From assembly GCA_958428545.1 (NCBI GenBank), contig CAUAGM010000003.1, positions 1-64,000 of the forward strand: a DNA stretch of 64,000 nt, given 5' to 3'. How positions within the stretch are numbered: the first letter of the stretch is position 1; each line of letters starts with the position of its first letter. The DNA is from an uncultured Arcanobacterium sp. Lineage in GTDB: Bacteria; Actinomycetota; Actinomycetes; Actinomycetales; Actinomycetaceae. The position numbers and the translations under genes were made by a program. The notes beneath the pieces were generated by a model. That model saw nothing but the letters and a program-made list of their open reading frames with translations. It did no database searches and was not told the origin of the DNA. Below, one piece after another: positions 11,201 to 18,251 of this stretch.

Positions 11201-11377
11201 CGGATGAAGGGTGAAAAAGTAGATGTTTTACCCCGCGAACAAGATAGTCGCGCAGTAGTTGCTGCACTTGCTGGCTATGATCCGAAGGCGCAGCAACTAC
11301 TTGACGAAGACTATCTACGCGTCACTCGCCGTGCCCGTGAAGTTGTTGAACGCATCTTTTATGGGGTGAATAGCTAG
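8237..11377 (+). CDS. glnE: Bifunctional glutamine synthetase adenylyltransferase / adenylyl-removing enzyme
   Basis: Adds AMP to, and removes it from, glutamine synthetase to adjust activity to nitrogen status. It has two tandem nucleotidyltransferase domains, each with its G-x(11)-SDxDV signature: GARELNYVSDVDVVY near residue 262 (adenylyl-removing half) and GGRELNYASDADVIF near residue 763 (adenylylating half). Each is followed by a helical domain. The 1046-residue length is as expected. The GTG start has aaggt 8 nt upstream. It lies 16 bp after glnA2, in the order seen in mycobacteria (glnA2-glnE). Its likely substrate is the GlnA1 encoded at 14601-16022, which keeps the target tyrosine. 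Confidence 0.95.
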   Translation: MDRGETNQGRLVRAGFSHPDRAVQLLDDCALCGIDQSWLIEHLSAVGDPHEGLLAFIRLCEAAANAGVSAQRELHQILSDEHSARRLFAILGFSHPLTDHLIKDPAYVHIFSNEKIGSSPFRTSLESEKWAALAAVHARPVPVSADSSSAYCAFESMENRPSVSRNYTVDSSLLQPPLVYQLVSEYGEAEGIDRMRAHYWYRIAQIAAEDLVSERSAEIMPEVSAAITDIVGGALEAALAVGRSVIKNAHKVGLAIIAMGKTGARELNYVSDVDVVYVARSLDPHLGEIQMLEISQKLAAFVARAVSKPGGQEKSLWELDANLRPEGKDGPLVRTLESHLAYYKRWAKDWEFQALLKARPIAGDMELGERYCAAMHPMVWSAAGRENFVEDSRAMRERVENLMPAKEAPRQLKLGKGGLRDVEFTVQLLQLVHGRTDTSLRVCNTLEGIEALTNGGYISRKDGEKLADDYKFLRTLEHRIQLQRFKRSHLVPSGGAELRRIARTMHGVAAQTEIELEELWQEVRREVRELHLAIYYRPILPYMARLSESDVSLDPDAAKDRLAAIGYRDPAAAINHINALTRGVSRTAAIQRHLLPVMIGWFTAGAEPDQGLKSFRLLSEQMGHTSWYMRLLRDSSAVAERLAYVLSASRFVAAELPKLPEAMSWLDDDTLLEPRSAEDLCTELESLLSRRSDPEDIASAGRYLRRKELLRTALADVTLRLPIEVINAAISRAGEIAVDAAFRAALADCGSDIMVDIAVIGMGRFGGRELNYASDADVIFVYEAPNGVNPVYADQQAIDIAKKMMHLISMPIDEPRFELDAGLRPEGKNGPLARSLSAYREYYGRWAETWERQALLRARFICGNQDLGDRFIELIEEVRYPRLGLDNSHVREIRAIKARVERERMPRGVDPLRHLKLGKGSLSDVEWTVQLLQLQYAGAHPRLRSPATTHSLTAAVDIGIISSSDAEKLIDSWNTASRLRNLNVLATGRMKGEKVDVLPREQDSRAVVAALAGYDPKAQQLLDEDYLRVTRRAREVVERIFYGVNS

Positions 11378-11431
11378 AAGAGGAGTGCAGCTGAGTATGC
11401 GCTTAAAATGTCGTTTAGAGAAAGCTCACGT

Positions 11432-12214
11432 TTAGAGGACTTTTGAAAGAAATTCTCGGGTACGTGGGTGTTGGGGATTTTCGAAAAGGTCGGCAGGAGT
11501 GCCAGCTTCTACGATTTGCCCGTTATCCATGAGAATTACTTGATCGCTTACCTCTCGCGCAAAGCCGATTTCGTGAGTGACGATGATCATCGTCATGCCG
11601 CTTGCTGCTAGATCTTTCATAACGCTCAGTACTTCGCCAACGAGTTCTGGATCAAGAGCAGAGGTAGGTTCATCAAAGAGCATGAGATCTGGATGCATGG
11701 CAAGTGCTCGCGCAATAGCTACGCGCTGCTGTTGCCCACCAGAAAGCTCAGCAGGGTAGTGATCTGCTCGATCTGATAGACCCACTCTAGCTAGGAGTTC
11801 GAGTGCCTCTGAGCGGGCTTGTGCCCGAGGTGTTCCCTGCACGTGTATAGGAGCTTCCATAATATTTTCTAGAGCCGTCATGTGCGGAAAAAGATTAAAC
11901 TTTTGAAACACCATACCGATATTTGTGCGCTGTTTTGCTATTTCTTTAGAGGTTAGCTCGTAAAGTTTTCCATTTTTTTCTTTATATCCAATGAGGTCTT
12001 CATCAACGTAAATGCGCCCAGCTTGGATTGATTCAAGTGCGTTGATACAGCGTAAGATAGTTGATTTTCCAGATCCGGAAGGGCCAAGAATCGTGCATAC
12101 GCTGCCAGTGGGCACAGTAAATGAAACTCCGCGCAATACATGTAAATCGTCGAAGAATTTATGCACATTCTGCACGCTTACCATCGTTGGTGCACATACG
12201 GATTGTTCGCTCAT
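11432..12214 (-). CDS. Polar amino acid ABC transporter, ATP-binding protein
   Basis: ATPase of a polar amino acid importer of the GlnQ/HisP class. Walker A GPSGSGKST is at 44-52, the LSGGQQQR signature follows ALAM upstream, and the Walker B segment reads LMLFDEPTSALDPE; an H-loop (VTHEI) follows. It is the last gene of a three-gene minus-strand set (binding protein, permease, ATPase) lying between glnE and glnA1. The substrate is not shown by sequence; glutamine or glutamate is a reasonable guess from the neighbours. It converges with glnE across 54 bp that hold no clear terminator. Confidence 0.92.
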   Translation of the reverse strand: MSEQSVCAPTMVSVQNVHKFFDDLHVLRGVSFTVPTGSVCTILGPSGSGKSTILRCINALESIQAGRIYVDEDLIGYKEKNGKLYELTSKEIAKQRTNIGMVFQKFNLFPHMTALENIMEAPIHVQGTPRAQARSEALELLARVGLSDRADHYPAELSGGQQQRVAIARALAMHPDLMLFDEPTSALDPELVGEVLSVMKDLAASGMTMIIVTHEIGFAREVSDQVILMDNGQIVEAGTPADLFENPQHPRTREFLSKVL

Positions 12215-12302
12215 GCTTATCCTTCTTTATATATAGAGTGTTTGCTTGTAAAGGTGTTGTAGCAGTTTCTATGTCGTTTTATCTTGCACTGTAGTGTGCA
12301 GT

Positions 12303-13298
12303 TTACGGTGTGTATTCGACGAATGGGTCATCGTGCGTTGTTGCTGCAGCGTTAATGGCGTGTTGACGAGAGAAACGGCGTTTACGCTCGGTATGCCGAG
12401 ATAGAAGCATCGGTGTGCTGGCCGATACTTGCTGCCCGCGTCCGAAATATCTTTCGAGATAGTGCTGACCAATCATCAAGATACTGGTAATGACGAGATA
12501 CCATAGTGCGGCAACGATTAAGTAGGGGACGGGGCGCATACTACTCATGCCCATACGGTTGCTCACAGAGGTGAGTTCCAGAGTGAACGGAACTGCCGTC
12601 ACCAGCGAGGTAGTTTTGAGCATTGAAATAGTTTCATTGCCAGTAGGGGGGATAATCACGCGCATAGCTTGGGGAATAATAATGCGACGGAAAATTTTTC
12701 CGGAGCTCATTCCTAGTGCTTTAGCTGCTTCTTCCTGCCCAGAATCGACGGAATTGAGACCGGAACGCACGATTTCTGAAAGGTAGGCGCCTTCATTGAA
12801 TCCTAAACCGCATACCGCGCATACAAACATCATCGATTCAAGCGGCATGAGTTCGGAAGAGGTTAAAGAGAAAAAATTGATAGATGTGAAAGGAATTCCG
12901 AAGCTGAAGGTGGGGTAGAGGGCAGTTAAAAGTCCCCAGAAAATAAGTTGTGTATAAATTGGTGTGCCTCGAAAAAACCAGATGTAGACGGTTGAAACTC
13001 CGCGAAGCACAGGATTTTCACTGCGGCGCATGACGGCCATCGTCACGGCCATCGTCACTCCTAGAGCCATAGCACATACGGTGAGTAGGAGCGTCCAGCC
13101 AATAGCTTCGAAAATAATTGGCATAAAGAGAACTTGAGCTACTACATCCCACTGGTAATTAGGGTTGGTGATGAGAGTGTCGATGATGCTGAGTACAATA
13201 CATGCTACTATCAGTGCTGAAATCCAGCGTCCGTAGTGCTTCACTGGCTGTGCATGAATAACTTGAGGTGCTATCGGTGTGCTGTTGTCGATACTCAT
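12303..13298 (-). CDS. Polar amino acid ABC transporter, permease
   Basis: Integral membrane permease of the HisM/GlnP type, which carries N-terminal transmembrane helices (from about residue 25) and several more in the core. The ATPase-docking EAA loop is clear: EEAAKALGMSSGKIFRRII. The polar C-terminal tail (Arg/Ser/His-rich, last 40 or so residues) is longer than usual. A single permease gene implies a homodimer. It lies 88 bp upstream of the ATPase gene and 90 bp downstream of the binding-protein gene, with a hairpin in the second gap. Confidence 0.92.
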   Translation of the reverse strand: MSIDNSTPIAPQVIHAQPVKHYGRWISALIVACIVLSIIDTLITNPNYQWDVVAQVLFMPIIFEAIGWTLLLTVCAMALGVTMAVTMAVMRRSENPVLRGVSTVYIWFFRGTPIYTQLIFWGLLTALYPTFSFGIPFTSINFFSLTSSELMPLESMMFVCAVCGLGFNEGAYLSEIVRSGLNSVDSGQEEAAKALGMSSGKIFRRIIIPQAMRVIIPPTGNETISMLKTTSLVTAVPFTLELTSVSNRMGMSSMRPVPYLIVAALWYLVITSILMIGQHYLERYFGRGQQVSASTPMLLSRHTERKRRFSRQHAINAAATTHDDPFVEYTP

Positions 13299-13346
13299 AA
13301 CGTGTGCTTATCTTTTGTGGGCGGATCTTATATGAGATGCAGGCGA

Positions 13347-13378
13347 GCGGGCAGCAAGTCAATGAGAATCCTGCCCGC
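13347..13378 (-). terminator. Intercistronic hairpin in the ABC transporter operon
   Basis: GC-rich 8-bp inverted repeat (GCGGGCAG / CTGCCCGC, 16-nt loop) just after the binding-protein gene and before the permease. It has no clear T-run. Such hairpins often cause partial termination or protect the upstream message, giving more binding protein than permease. That role is inferred. Confidence 0.45.
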
Positions 13379-13388
13379 CAGCGCTGTA

Positions 13389-14306
13389 TCAGGCGTTGGG
13401 ATTGAGCACTGCCTCAGTGGAAACTCCTGTGGTAATGCCCCATGTTTCGAAAATCTTGGCGAGAGTGCCATCGTCGATAAGAGATTGAAGAGCAGCTTGA
13501 GTTGCTTTAGTCAGCTCTTTGTCTTTCTTTGCAACTACAATGCCGCGACCAGCTATATCGGAAGGCGCTCCAAAGGTTTCAGTAGATCCATTGGTGATTT
13601 TTGAAGCATATTCTGCTACAGAATTATCAGAGAACATTGCGTCGATCTGCCCTCCGGCAAGAGTGGTGGTCACCTGCGATTGAGTGTCAAAGCGCTGGAG
13701 CGTGATAGGGTCTTTTTCGCATTCTCCGCCTGCTTCATTTGCTTCAGTGAGCATCTCATCTTGCCATGTACCAGTTTGTACGCCGATTGCTTTGCCGCAT
13801 TTGTTTGCAGGGTCGAATCCTTTTGGATTTCCTTTTGCTACGCTCCAGGCATTGCCGTCTTCGAAATATTGAATCATATCCACAACTTCGAGGCGTTCTG
13901 GGGTGATTGTGAAGGCTGAGATACCTACTTCGTATTTACTGCCGATTCCGGGAATGATAGTTGAAAACTCTGCTTGCTGTATATCTGCTTCCAAGCCCAT
14001 TTTCTTGGCGAGAGCTTTGGCGAGGTCGATATCGAAGCCTTGAGGGGTTTTGCCATCTTCGGCGTAAAATTCTGCTGGCGCATAGTAGATGTTGTCGCCA
14101 ACGGTTAGCTTGCCATCTTTGGAGACAGCTTCGGGGATGAGAGCTGCAATGGTGTCGTCTTTCGTTACATGTGAAAGATCGGTAGCTGTGATTTTGGCGG
14201 CGGCTGATGATTCAGTGCCATCATTTTCTGGGGTATTTGTCGAGCCGCAAGCGCTTAGTGCCAGAGCGCTCGCACATACTGTAGCTGCAATTTTAAGGTA
14301 TTTCAT
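13389..14306 (-). CDS. Polar amino acid ABC transporter, substrate-binding lipoprotein
   Basis: Extracellular solute-binding protein of family 3 (SBP_bac_3), anchored as a lipoprotein. The signal peptide ends in a lipobox LSAC with Cys20. The mature protein has the family's start (DxIYYAPAEFY...GFDIDLAKALAKKMG) and the central TITPERLEVVDM region. The ATG at 14306 was chosen over a farther upstream in-frame start because gaggggag lies just before it and it begins directly with a signal peptide. It is the first gene of the operon. A good sigma-70-like promoter lies at 14343-14371. The ligand is unknown. Confidence 0.93.
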   Translation of the reverse strand: MKYLKIAATVCASALALSACGSTNTPENDGTESSAAAKITATDLSHVTKDDTIAALIPEAVSKDGKLTVGDNIYYAPAEFYAEDGKTPQGFDIDLAKALAKKMGLEADIQQAEFSTIIPGIGSKYEVGISAFTITPERLEVVDMIQYFEDGNAWSVAKGNPKGFDPANKCGKAIGVQTGTWQDEMLTEANEAGGECEKDPITLQRFDTQSQVTTTLAGGQIDAMFSDNSVAEYASKITNGSTETFGAPSDIAGRGIVVAKKDKELTKATQAALQSLIDDGTLAKIFETWGITTGVSTEAVLNPNA

Positions 14307-14342
14307 AATACTCCCCTCGGTGGAACAGTGCTGACATATAAA

Positions 14343-14371
14343 AATATACACACTTATGTATAGGTATGCAA
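14343..14371 (-). promoter_or_regulatory. Promoter of the amino acid ABC transporter operon
   Basis: On the minus strand, TTGCAT (14371-14366) and TATATT (14348-14343) are separated by exactly 17 nt, 37 bp upstream of the binding-protein start codon. This is a good match to the vegetative sigma-factor consensus. Confidence 0.6.
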
Positions 14372-14519
14372 TGCTACTGAGGTTTTGTGGTGTACATCTC
14401 GCTCATTTGTGCATGTATATTTATATTTTTTCTAATGTGAATGAATGTGGAATTAATGAATTTTACACTCGCAGCTGGGGCTCATTGCAGCTGGGGTATA
14501 TGGAAGCAAGCTAAAAGAA

Positions 14520-14556
14520 ATGGCTCTCTCGAGGGGGATACCTTCAAGAGAGCCAT
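14520..14556 (-). terminator. Terminator after glnA1
   Basis: Perfect 10-bp stem (ATGGCTCTCT / AGAGAGCCAT) with a 17-nt loop. On the minus strand it is followed by ttctttta, as expected for rho-independent termination after glnA1, 45 bp past its stop codon. Confidence 0.7.
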
Positions 14557-14600
14557 GTAGTAAACTGGTAGATACAGATCGATATAGATTCTATATATCC

Positions 14601-16022
14601 TTACAAATCGTAGTAGAGCGCAAATTCATAAGGATGAGGGCGCTGGCGAAGCGGAGCGATTTCTTTCTCTCGCTTATATGCTATCCATGTGGAGATTAAG
14701 TCATCCGAAAAGACGTCACCTTCAGTGAGGAAATCGTGGTCGTCTTCAAGTGCGGCAAGAGCTTCGTCAAGAGTTCCTGGAAGCTGAGCAATCTGTGCGT
14801 GTTCTTCTGGCGGCAACTCGTAAAGATCCTTATCGATAGGTTCAGCAGGTTCAATTCTGTTTTTAATGCCGTCAATTCCAGCCATGAGCTGAGCTGCAAA
14901 CGCAAGATAGGGGTTTGCAGAAGGATCTGGCACGCGATATTCGATGCGCTTCGCTTTAGGCGATGTGCCCGTCACAGGAATGCGAATACATGCAGAGCGG
15001 TTTCTGGCTGAATACACAAGATTGACTGGAGCTTCAAATCCAGGCACGAGACGATGGAAAGAATTAACCGATGGATTGGTAAATGCCAAGAGTGCAGGCG
15101 CATGTGCGAGCAGTCCGCCAATATACCACCGTGCTAGATCGGAAAGACCTCCGTAACCTTTCTCGTCTGCAAAGAGAGGCTGCCCGTTTTTCCACAGACT
15201 CTGGTGGCAGTGCATGCCAGACCCATTATCTCCGAAAAGAGGTTTCGGCATAAACGTAGCTGTTTTTCCTGCCTGATATGCGACGTTCTTAATCACATAC
15301 TTAAACTTCATTAAATCGTCAGCAGCAGCAAGAAGAGTATTAAACGTATAGTTAATCTCCTGCTGACCTCCAGTTCCGCACTCGTGGTGAGCGCGTTCCA
15401 TATGCAAACCAACCTGCTGGCATATCGCCGTCATCTCATCGCGCAGATCTGCCATGGAATCGTTTGGCGAAACAGGGAAGTAACCGCCTTTGACTCGAGT
15501 TTTATAGCCTTGGTTCGGCTGTTCGTCACGGTTGGTATTCCACCAGCCCTCTTTGGAATCGAGAACATAACTTTGGGTATTCGTGCCGTCGGCAAAGCGA
15601 ACGTCGTCGAATAAATAAAACTCTGCTTCCGCGCCAAAAAATACTGTATCTGCAATGCCTGTGCTCTTGAGATACTCTTCTGCTCGGGCGGCGATATTGC
15701 GCGGATCTCGAGAATAAGTCTCGCCCGTGAACGGATCAATCACTGAAAAATTCATGACGAGCGTTTTACGGGTGCGGAAAGGATCAAGAAAAGCTGTGTG
15801 GATATCGGGTGTGAGCTTCATATCCGATTCGTGAATCTGCGCGAAGCCACGAATCGAGGAGCCGTCAAACATAAGCCCATCAGTGAGATTTTCTTTGTCG
15901 AAAGCGCTCACGGGGATAGAAAAATGCTGCATAACTCCAGGGAGATCGCAAAAGCGAATATCTACAAATTCAATGCCTTCTCGTTCAATATACTCAATGG
16001 CCTCGTCAATTGTAGAGAACAC
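14601..16022 (-). CDS. glnA1: Glutamine synthetase type I, adenylylation-controlled
   Basis: Main ammonia-assimilating glutamine synthetase (GSI-beta type). At 473 residues it has the family metal- and glutamate-site segments (GAEAEFYLFD, NGSGMHCHQSL, RIEYRVPDPSANPY). The adenylylation motif DLYELPPEE is intact, with target Tyr401, so it is the expected substrate of the GlnE encoded nearby. The GTG start is preceded by aaggaagg at good spacing. In mycobacteria the order is DUF4191-glnA1-glnE-glnA2; here an amino acid transporter operon separates glnA1 from glnE and the orientations differ. A terminator follows. Confidence 0.96.
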   Translation of the reverse strand: MFSTIDEAIEYIEREGIEFVDIRFCDLPGVMQHFSIPVSAFDKENLTDGLMFDGSSIRGFAQIHESDMKLTPDIHTAFLDPFRTRKTLVMNFSVIDPFTGETYSRDPRNIAARAEEYLKSTGIADTVFFGAEAEFYLFDDVRFADGTNTQSYVLDSKEGWWNTNRDEQPNQGYKTRVKGGYFPVSPNDSMADLRDEMTAICQQVGLHMERAHHECGTGGQQEINYTFNTLLAAADDLMKFKYVIKNVAYQAGKTATFMPKPLFGDNGSGMHCHQSLWKNGQPLFADEKGYGGLSDLARWYIGGLLAHAPALLAFTNPSVNSFHRLVPGFEAPVNLVYSARNRSACIRIPVTGTSPKAKRIEYRVPDPSANPYLAFAAQLMAGIDGIKNRIEPAEPIDKDLYELPPEEHAQIAQLPGTLDEALAALEDDHDFLTEGDVFSDDLISTWIAYKREKEIAPLRQRPHPYEFALYYDL

Positions 16023-16059
16023 AGCGAGCTCCTTCCTTTTGTGTGATGTGTATTCTTAT

Positions 16060-16791
16060 CTATCGAATTCGTGAGCGTGCACTCATACGCATTTTCGTAG
16101 GATCGATTCCCTTAGGAATTGGAAGAGTTGAACTTCCGATCACTTCTAAGCGCTCTGCCGTATCAGATATTTCCTGTGCCGTCATTTTCTTTGGTAATTT
16201 CGCTATTGTTTTATTGAGTTTCGCGAGAGGTACCTGGCGCTCTGAATGCCCAACGTAAATCGTCGTCACTGGAGCTGAAGAAACAGTGCGATTTACCTGT
16301 TTTGCGGCAGCGCGAACAAGAGAAGAAAGATCGCCCGGACCTTCTGCCACAAGCACAACTCCTGGACGCCCGATCACTCGGAAGACGAAATTCTTTTGAT
16401 CTGACGTAAATTGAACTGGCTCTTCTTTGACGACCCAGCCACGCCCAAGCTGGCTCAAGGCACTGCTAGACGCTCCAGGCATCCCGTCAATTTTTCGGTA
16501 GGCGGCTTTGCTTACCAATACTGACAAAATTGAAAGTGGTGCGATGAGTGCAAAAGCCACTGCGGGAATCAGCCACGAAAAGATATGGTTCGTGAAAATT
16601 CCTAGAAGTAATCCTAGAGTGATAAATCCAATGAACGAGCACCAGATAGCCCATTTTGCCCAAGGGAACTGCTCTACGACGAGCTTGTATGCGTCAATGT
16701 AGTTTCTATACCACGGGGTTTTCTTCTTTTTTGCCGCTTTTTTCTCAGCTTTGATCCGTGCCTTTTCTTCTTTATCCATTGCGCTCATCAT
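16060..16791 (-). CDS. DUF4191 family membrane protein
   Basis: Function unknown; the family is confined to Actinobacteria and commonly sits next to glnA1 and the lipoate genes. The N-terminus is very Lys/Ala-rich and cytoplasmic. Two hydrophobic segments lie at about 48-68 and 72-95, followed by a soluble domain of about 145 residues containing FVFRVIGRPGVVLVAEGP. It ends 37 bp before glnA1 on the same strand, so it is probably transcribed with it. The start is uncertain: ATGs at 16791, 16788 and 16779 all lie close to an aggga ribosome site. The lipA and lipB genes usually found beside this family are absent here. Confidence 0.82.
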   Translation of the reverse strand: MMSAMDKEEKARIKAEKKAAKKKKTPWYRNYIDAYKLVVEQFPWAKWAIWCSFIGFITLGLLLGIFTNHIFSWLIPAVAFALIAPLSILSVLVSKAAYRKIDGMPGASSSALSQLGRGWVVKEEPVQFTSDQKNFVFRVIGRPGVVLVAEGPGDLSSLVRAAAKQVNRTVSSAPVTTIYVGHSERQVPLAKLNKTIAKLPKKMTAQEISDTAERLEVIGSSTLPIPKGIDPTKMRMSARSRIR

Positions 16792-16907
16792 TCCCTAGTT
16801 TGTACGGCTATTGTACGGCGAACAGTGTAATTTTAATTGAAACGCTTCCAGACGCCAAGCGCGCCATAATGTGAGAACGACGCGCTTAGTCTGTGTATAA
16901 ATAGAAT

Positions 16908-18197
16908 TCAGAGGTACTGTTCAATATGTGTTTTCACAGCGCTGAGGAAGCACGCTGCAATATGTGCATCTGCAGCGAAAGGATCGTATGTGAGGCTCAG
17001 ATAGAAAGTCTTAGCTACGCGCAATGATCCGTCTGGAGCTGGAACTGCTCGAAGTTCTCGAGCGCTGATACTGATTGCGGCGCAGTGTGAAGGCTGGATA
17101 GAGGGAATTTCAAACAGTATGCTGTGAGATGAATTATCGACAACAGATATTGTTGAACCGAATAAATCGTCAGGACCTATAGTTCCCACAGCTGAGCGTG
17201 CAGTCACATCGTCTAATGCTGCTCGTATAGCTGATGGCTCAAGAGTGTCGAGATTATGCAAAACGGGCATAAATGCCCCTCGTTTTCCTGCGAGAGTGAC
17301 GCCGAGCACGGGCGAAGCTCCTAAACTGAGAGCTTGATGATGATTGAGTTCATGTGCAATCACGTGCAGTACAGTAGGTAAATAATCCTCAGGGAGGGAG
17401 TCTGCGCAAATGTGTGCAACGAGAGTTGGATAGTGCGTTGCGCGGCTGATTGTGCGTGTAGATGCCGTCGCTGCCGCACGTGTCTGCGTGGTTTCGGCAA
17501 GTTTAGCTCGGCGAGTTGCTTGCGCGGCTGCTTGTATATCTTGGCGGCGAATTCTTCCGCCAACACCTGTGCCTGTGATGGCGCTAATGTCTACGTTTAG
17601 ATCTTTTGCCAGCTTACGCACAATAGGGCTTATATAGCTCGCTGATGCAAGATCGATGCCTTTATCGTCAGTAGAGTGTGCAGGTGTGATTGCACAATCT
17701 TCATCTGCGGGTATATATGAGGTTGCCATGTTTTCCGAGGCTGGCGCAGGGGCAGAGATATCGGAAAGTTGATGTGCAGATATTAGCGAAACTATATCTT
17801 CCGATGAATCAGAATCAAGAGATGAATCAGAATTAAGACCAAGCGAAGGAGTGGGCTTAAGATTCTGATCTGTGGATTTTTCTTCATGAGCGTTGATTGG
17901 ATCGAGAAACGATTCTGCGGATTCTCCTTCGTGAGTGCCGTGTGAATTCGCGCTCTCTGCCTCATCTTCTACCAGTGCCAACACAGTTCCGACGTCAACG
18001 CTCTCATCTTCGCCGACAAGAATTTCAGTAATAATACCTGCAACTGGAGAAGGCACTTCAGTATCGACTTTATCGGTTGAAACCTCCACAATCGGCTCAT
18101 CAATTTCAACAGCATCGCCAACCTGCTTGAGCCATATGGCGATCGTACCCTCTGTGACAGATTCTCCCAGAGCTGGCATCTTAATTTCTTGTGCCAT
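16908..18197 (-). CDS. Lipoyl-domain E2-like protein with degenerate acyltransferase domain
   Basis: Related to the E2 subunit of 2-oxoacid dehydrogenases (SucB/DlaT). The N-terminal lipoyl domain is normal, with DKVDTEV and the lipoyl-acceptor Lys43. An acidic Ser/Asp-rich linker (about 80-185) leads to a peripheral-subunit-binding domain (SPIVRKLAKDLNVD...GTGVGGRIRRQDI, about 190-225). The C-terminal catalytic domain is short (about 185 residues against the usual 230) and degenerate: where the family has DHRxVDGADAARFL, this has DPFAADAHIAACFL. The catalytic His is replaced by Pro while the Asp is kept. It is probably inactive as an acyltransferase but still able to carry lipoate and bind E3. 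It lies 54 bp downstream of lpdA, which encodes the E3 partner. Confidence 0.85.
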   Translation of the reverse strand: MAQEIKMPALGESVTEGTIAIWLKQVGDAVEIDEPIVEVSTDKVDTEVPSPVAGIITEILVGEDESVDVGTVLALVEDEAESANSHGTHEGESAESFLDPINAHEEKSTDQNLKPTPSLGLNSDSSLDSDSSEDIVSLISAHQLSDISAPAPASENMATSYIPADEDCAITPAHSTDDKGIDLASASYISPIVRKLAKDLNVDISAITGTGVGGRIRRQDIQAAAQATRRAKLAETTQTRAAATASTRTISRATHYPTLVAHICADSLPEDYLPTVLHVIAHELNHHQALSLGASPVLGVTLAGKRGAFMPVLHNLDTLEPSAIRAALDDVTARSAVGTIGPDDLFGSTISVVDNSSHSILFEIPSIQPSHCAAISISARELRAVPAPDGSLRVAKTFYLSLTYDPFAADAHIAACFLSAVKTHIEQYL

Positions 18198-18251
18198 GAT
18201 GTTTCTTTCTATCTACTATGTTGCTGAAGTATATCTGTGCTCATTTAGATA

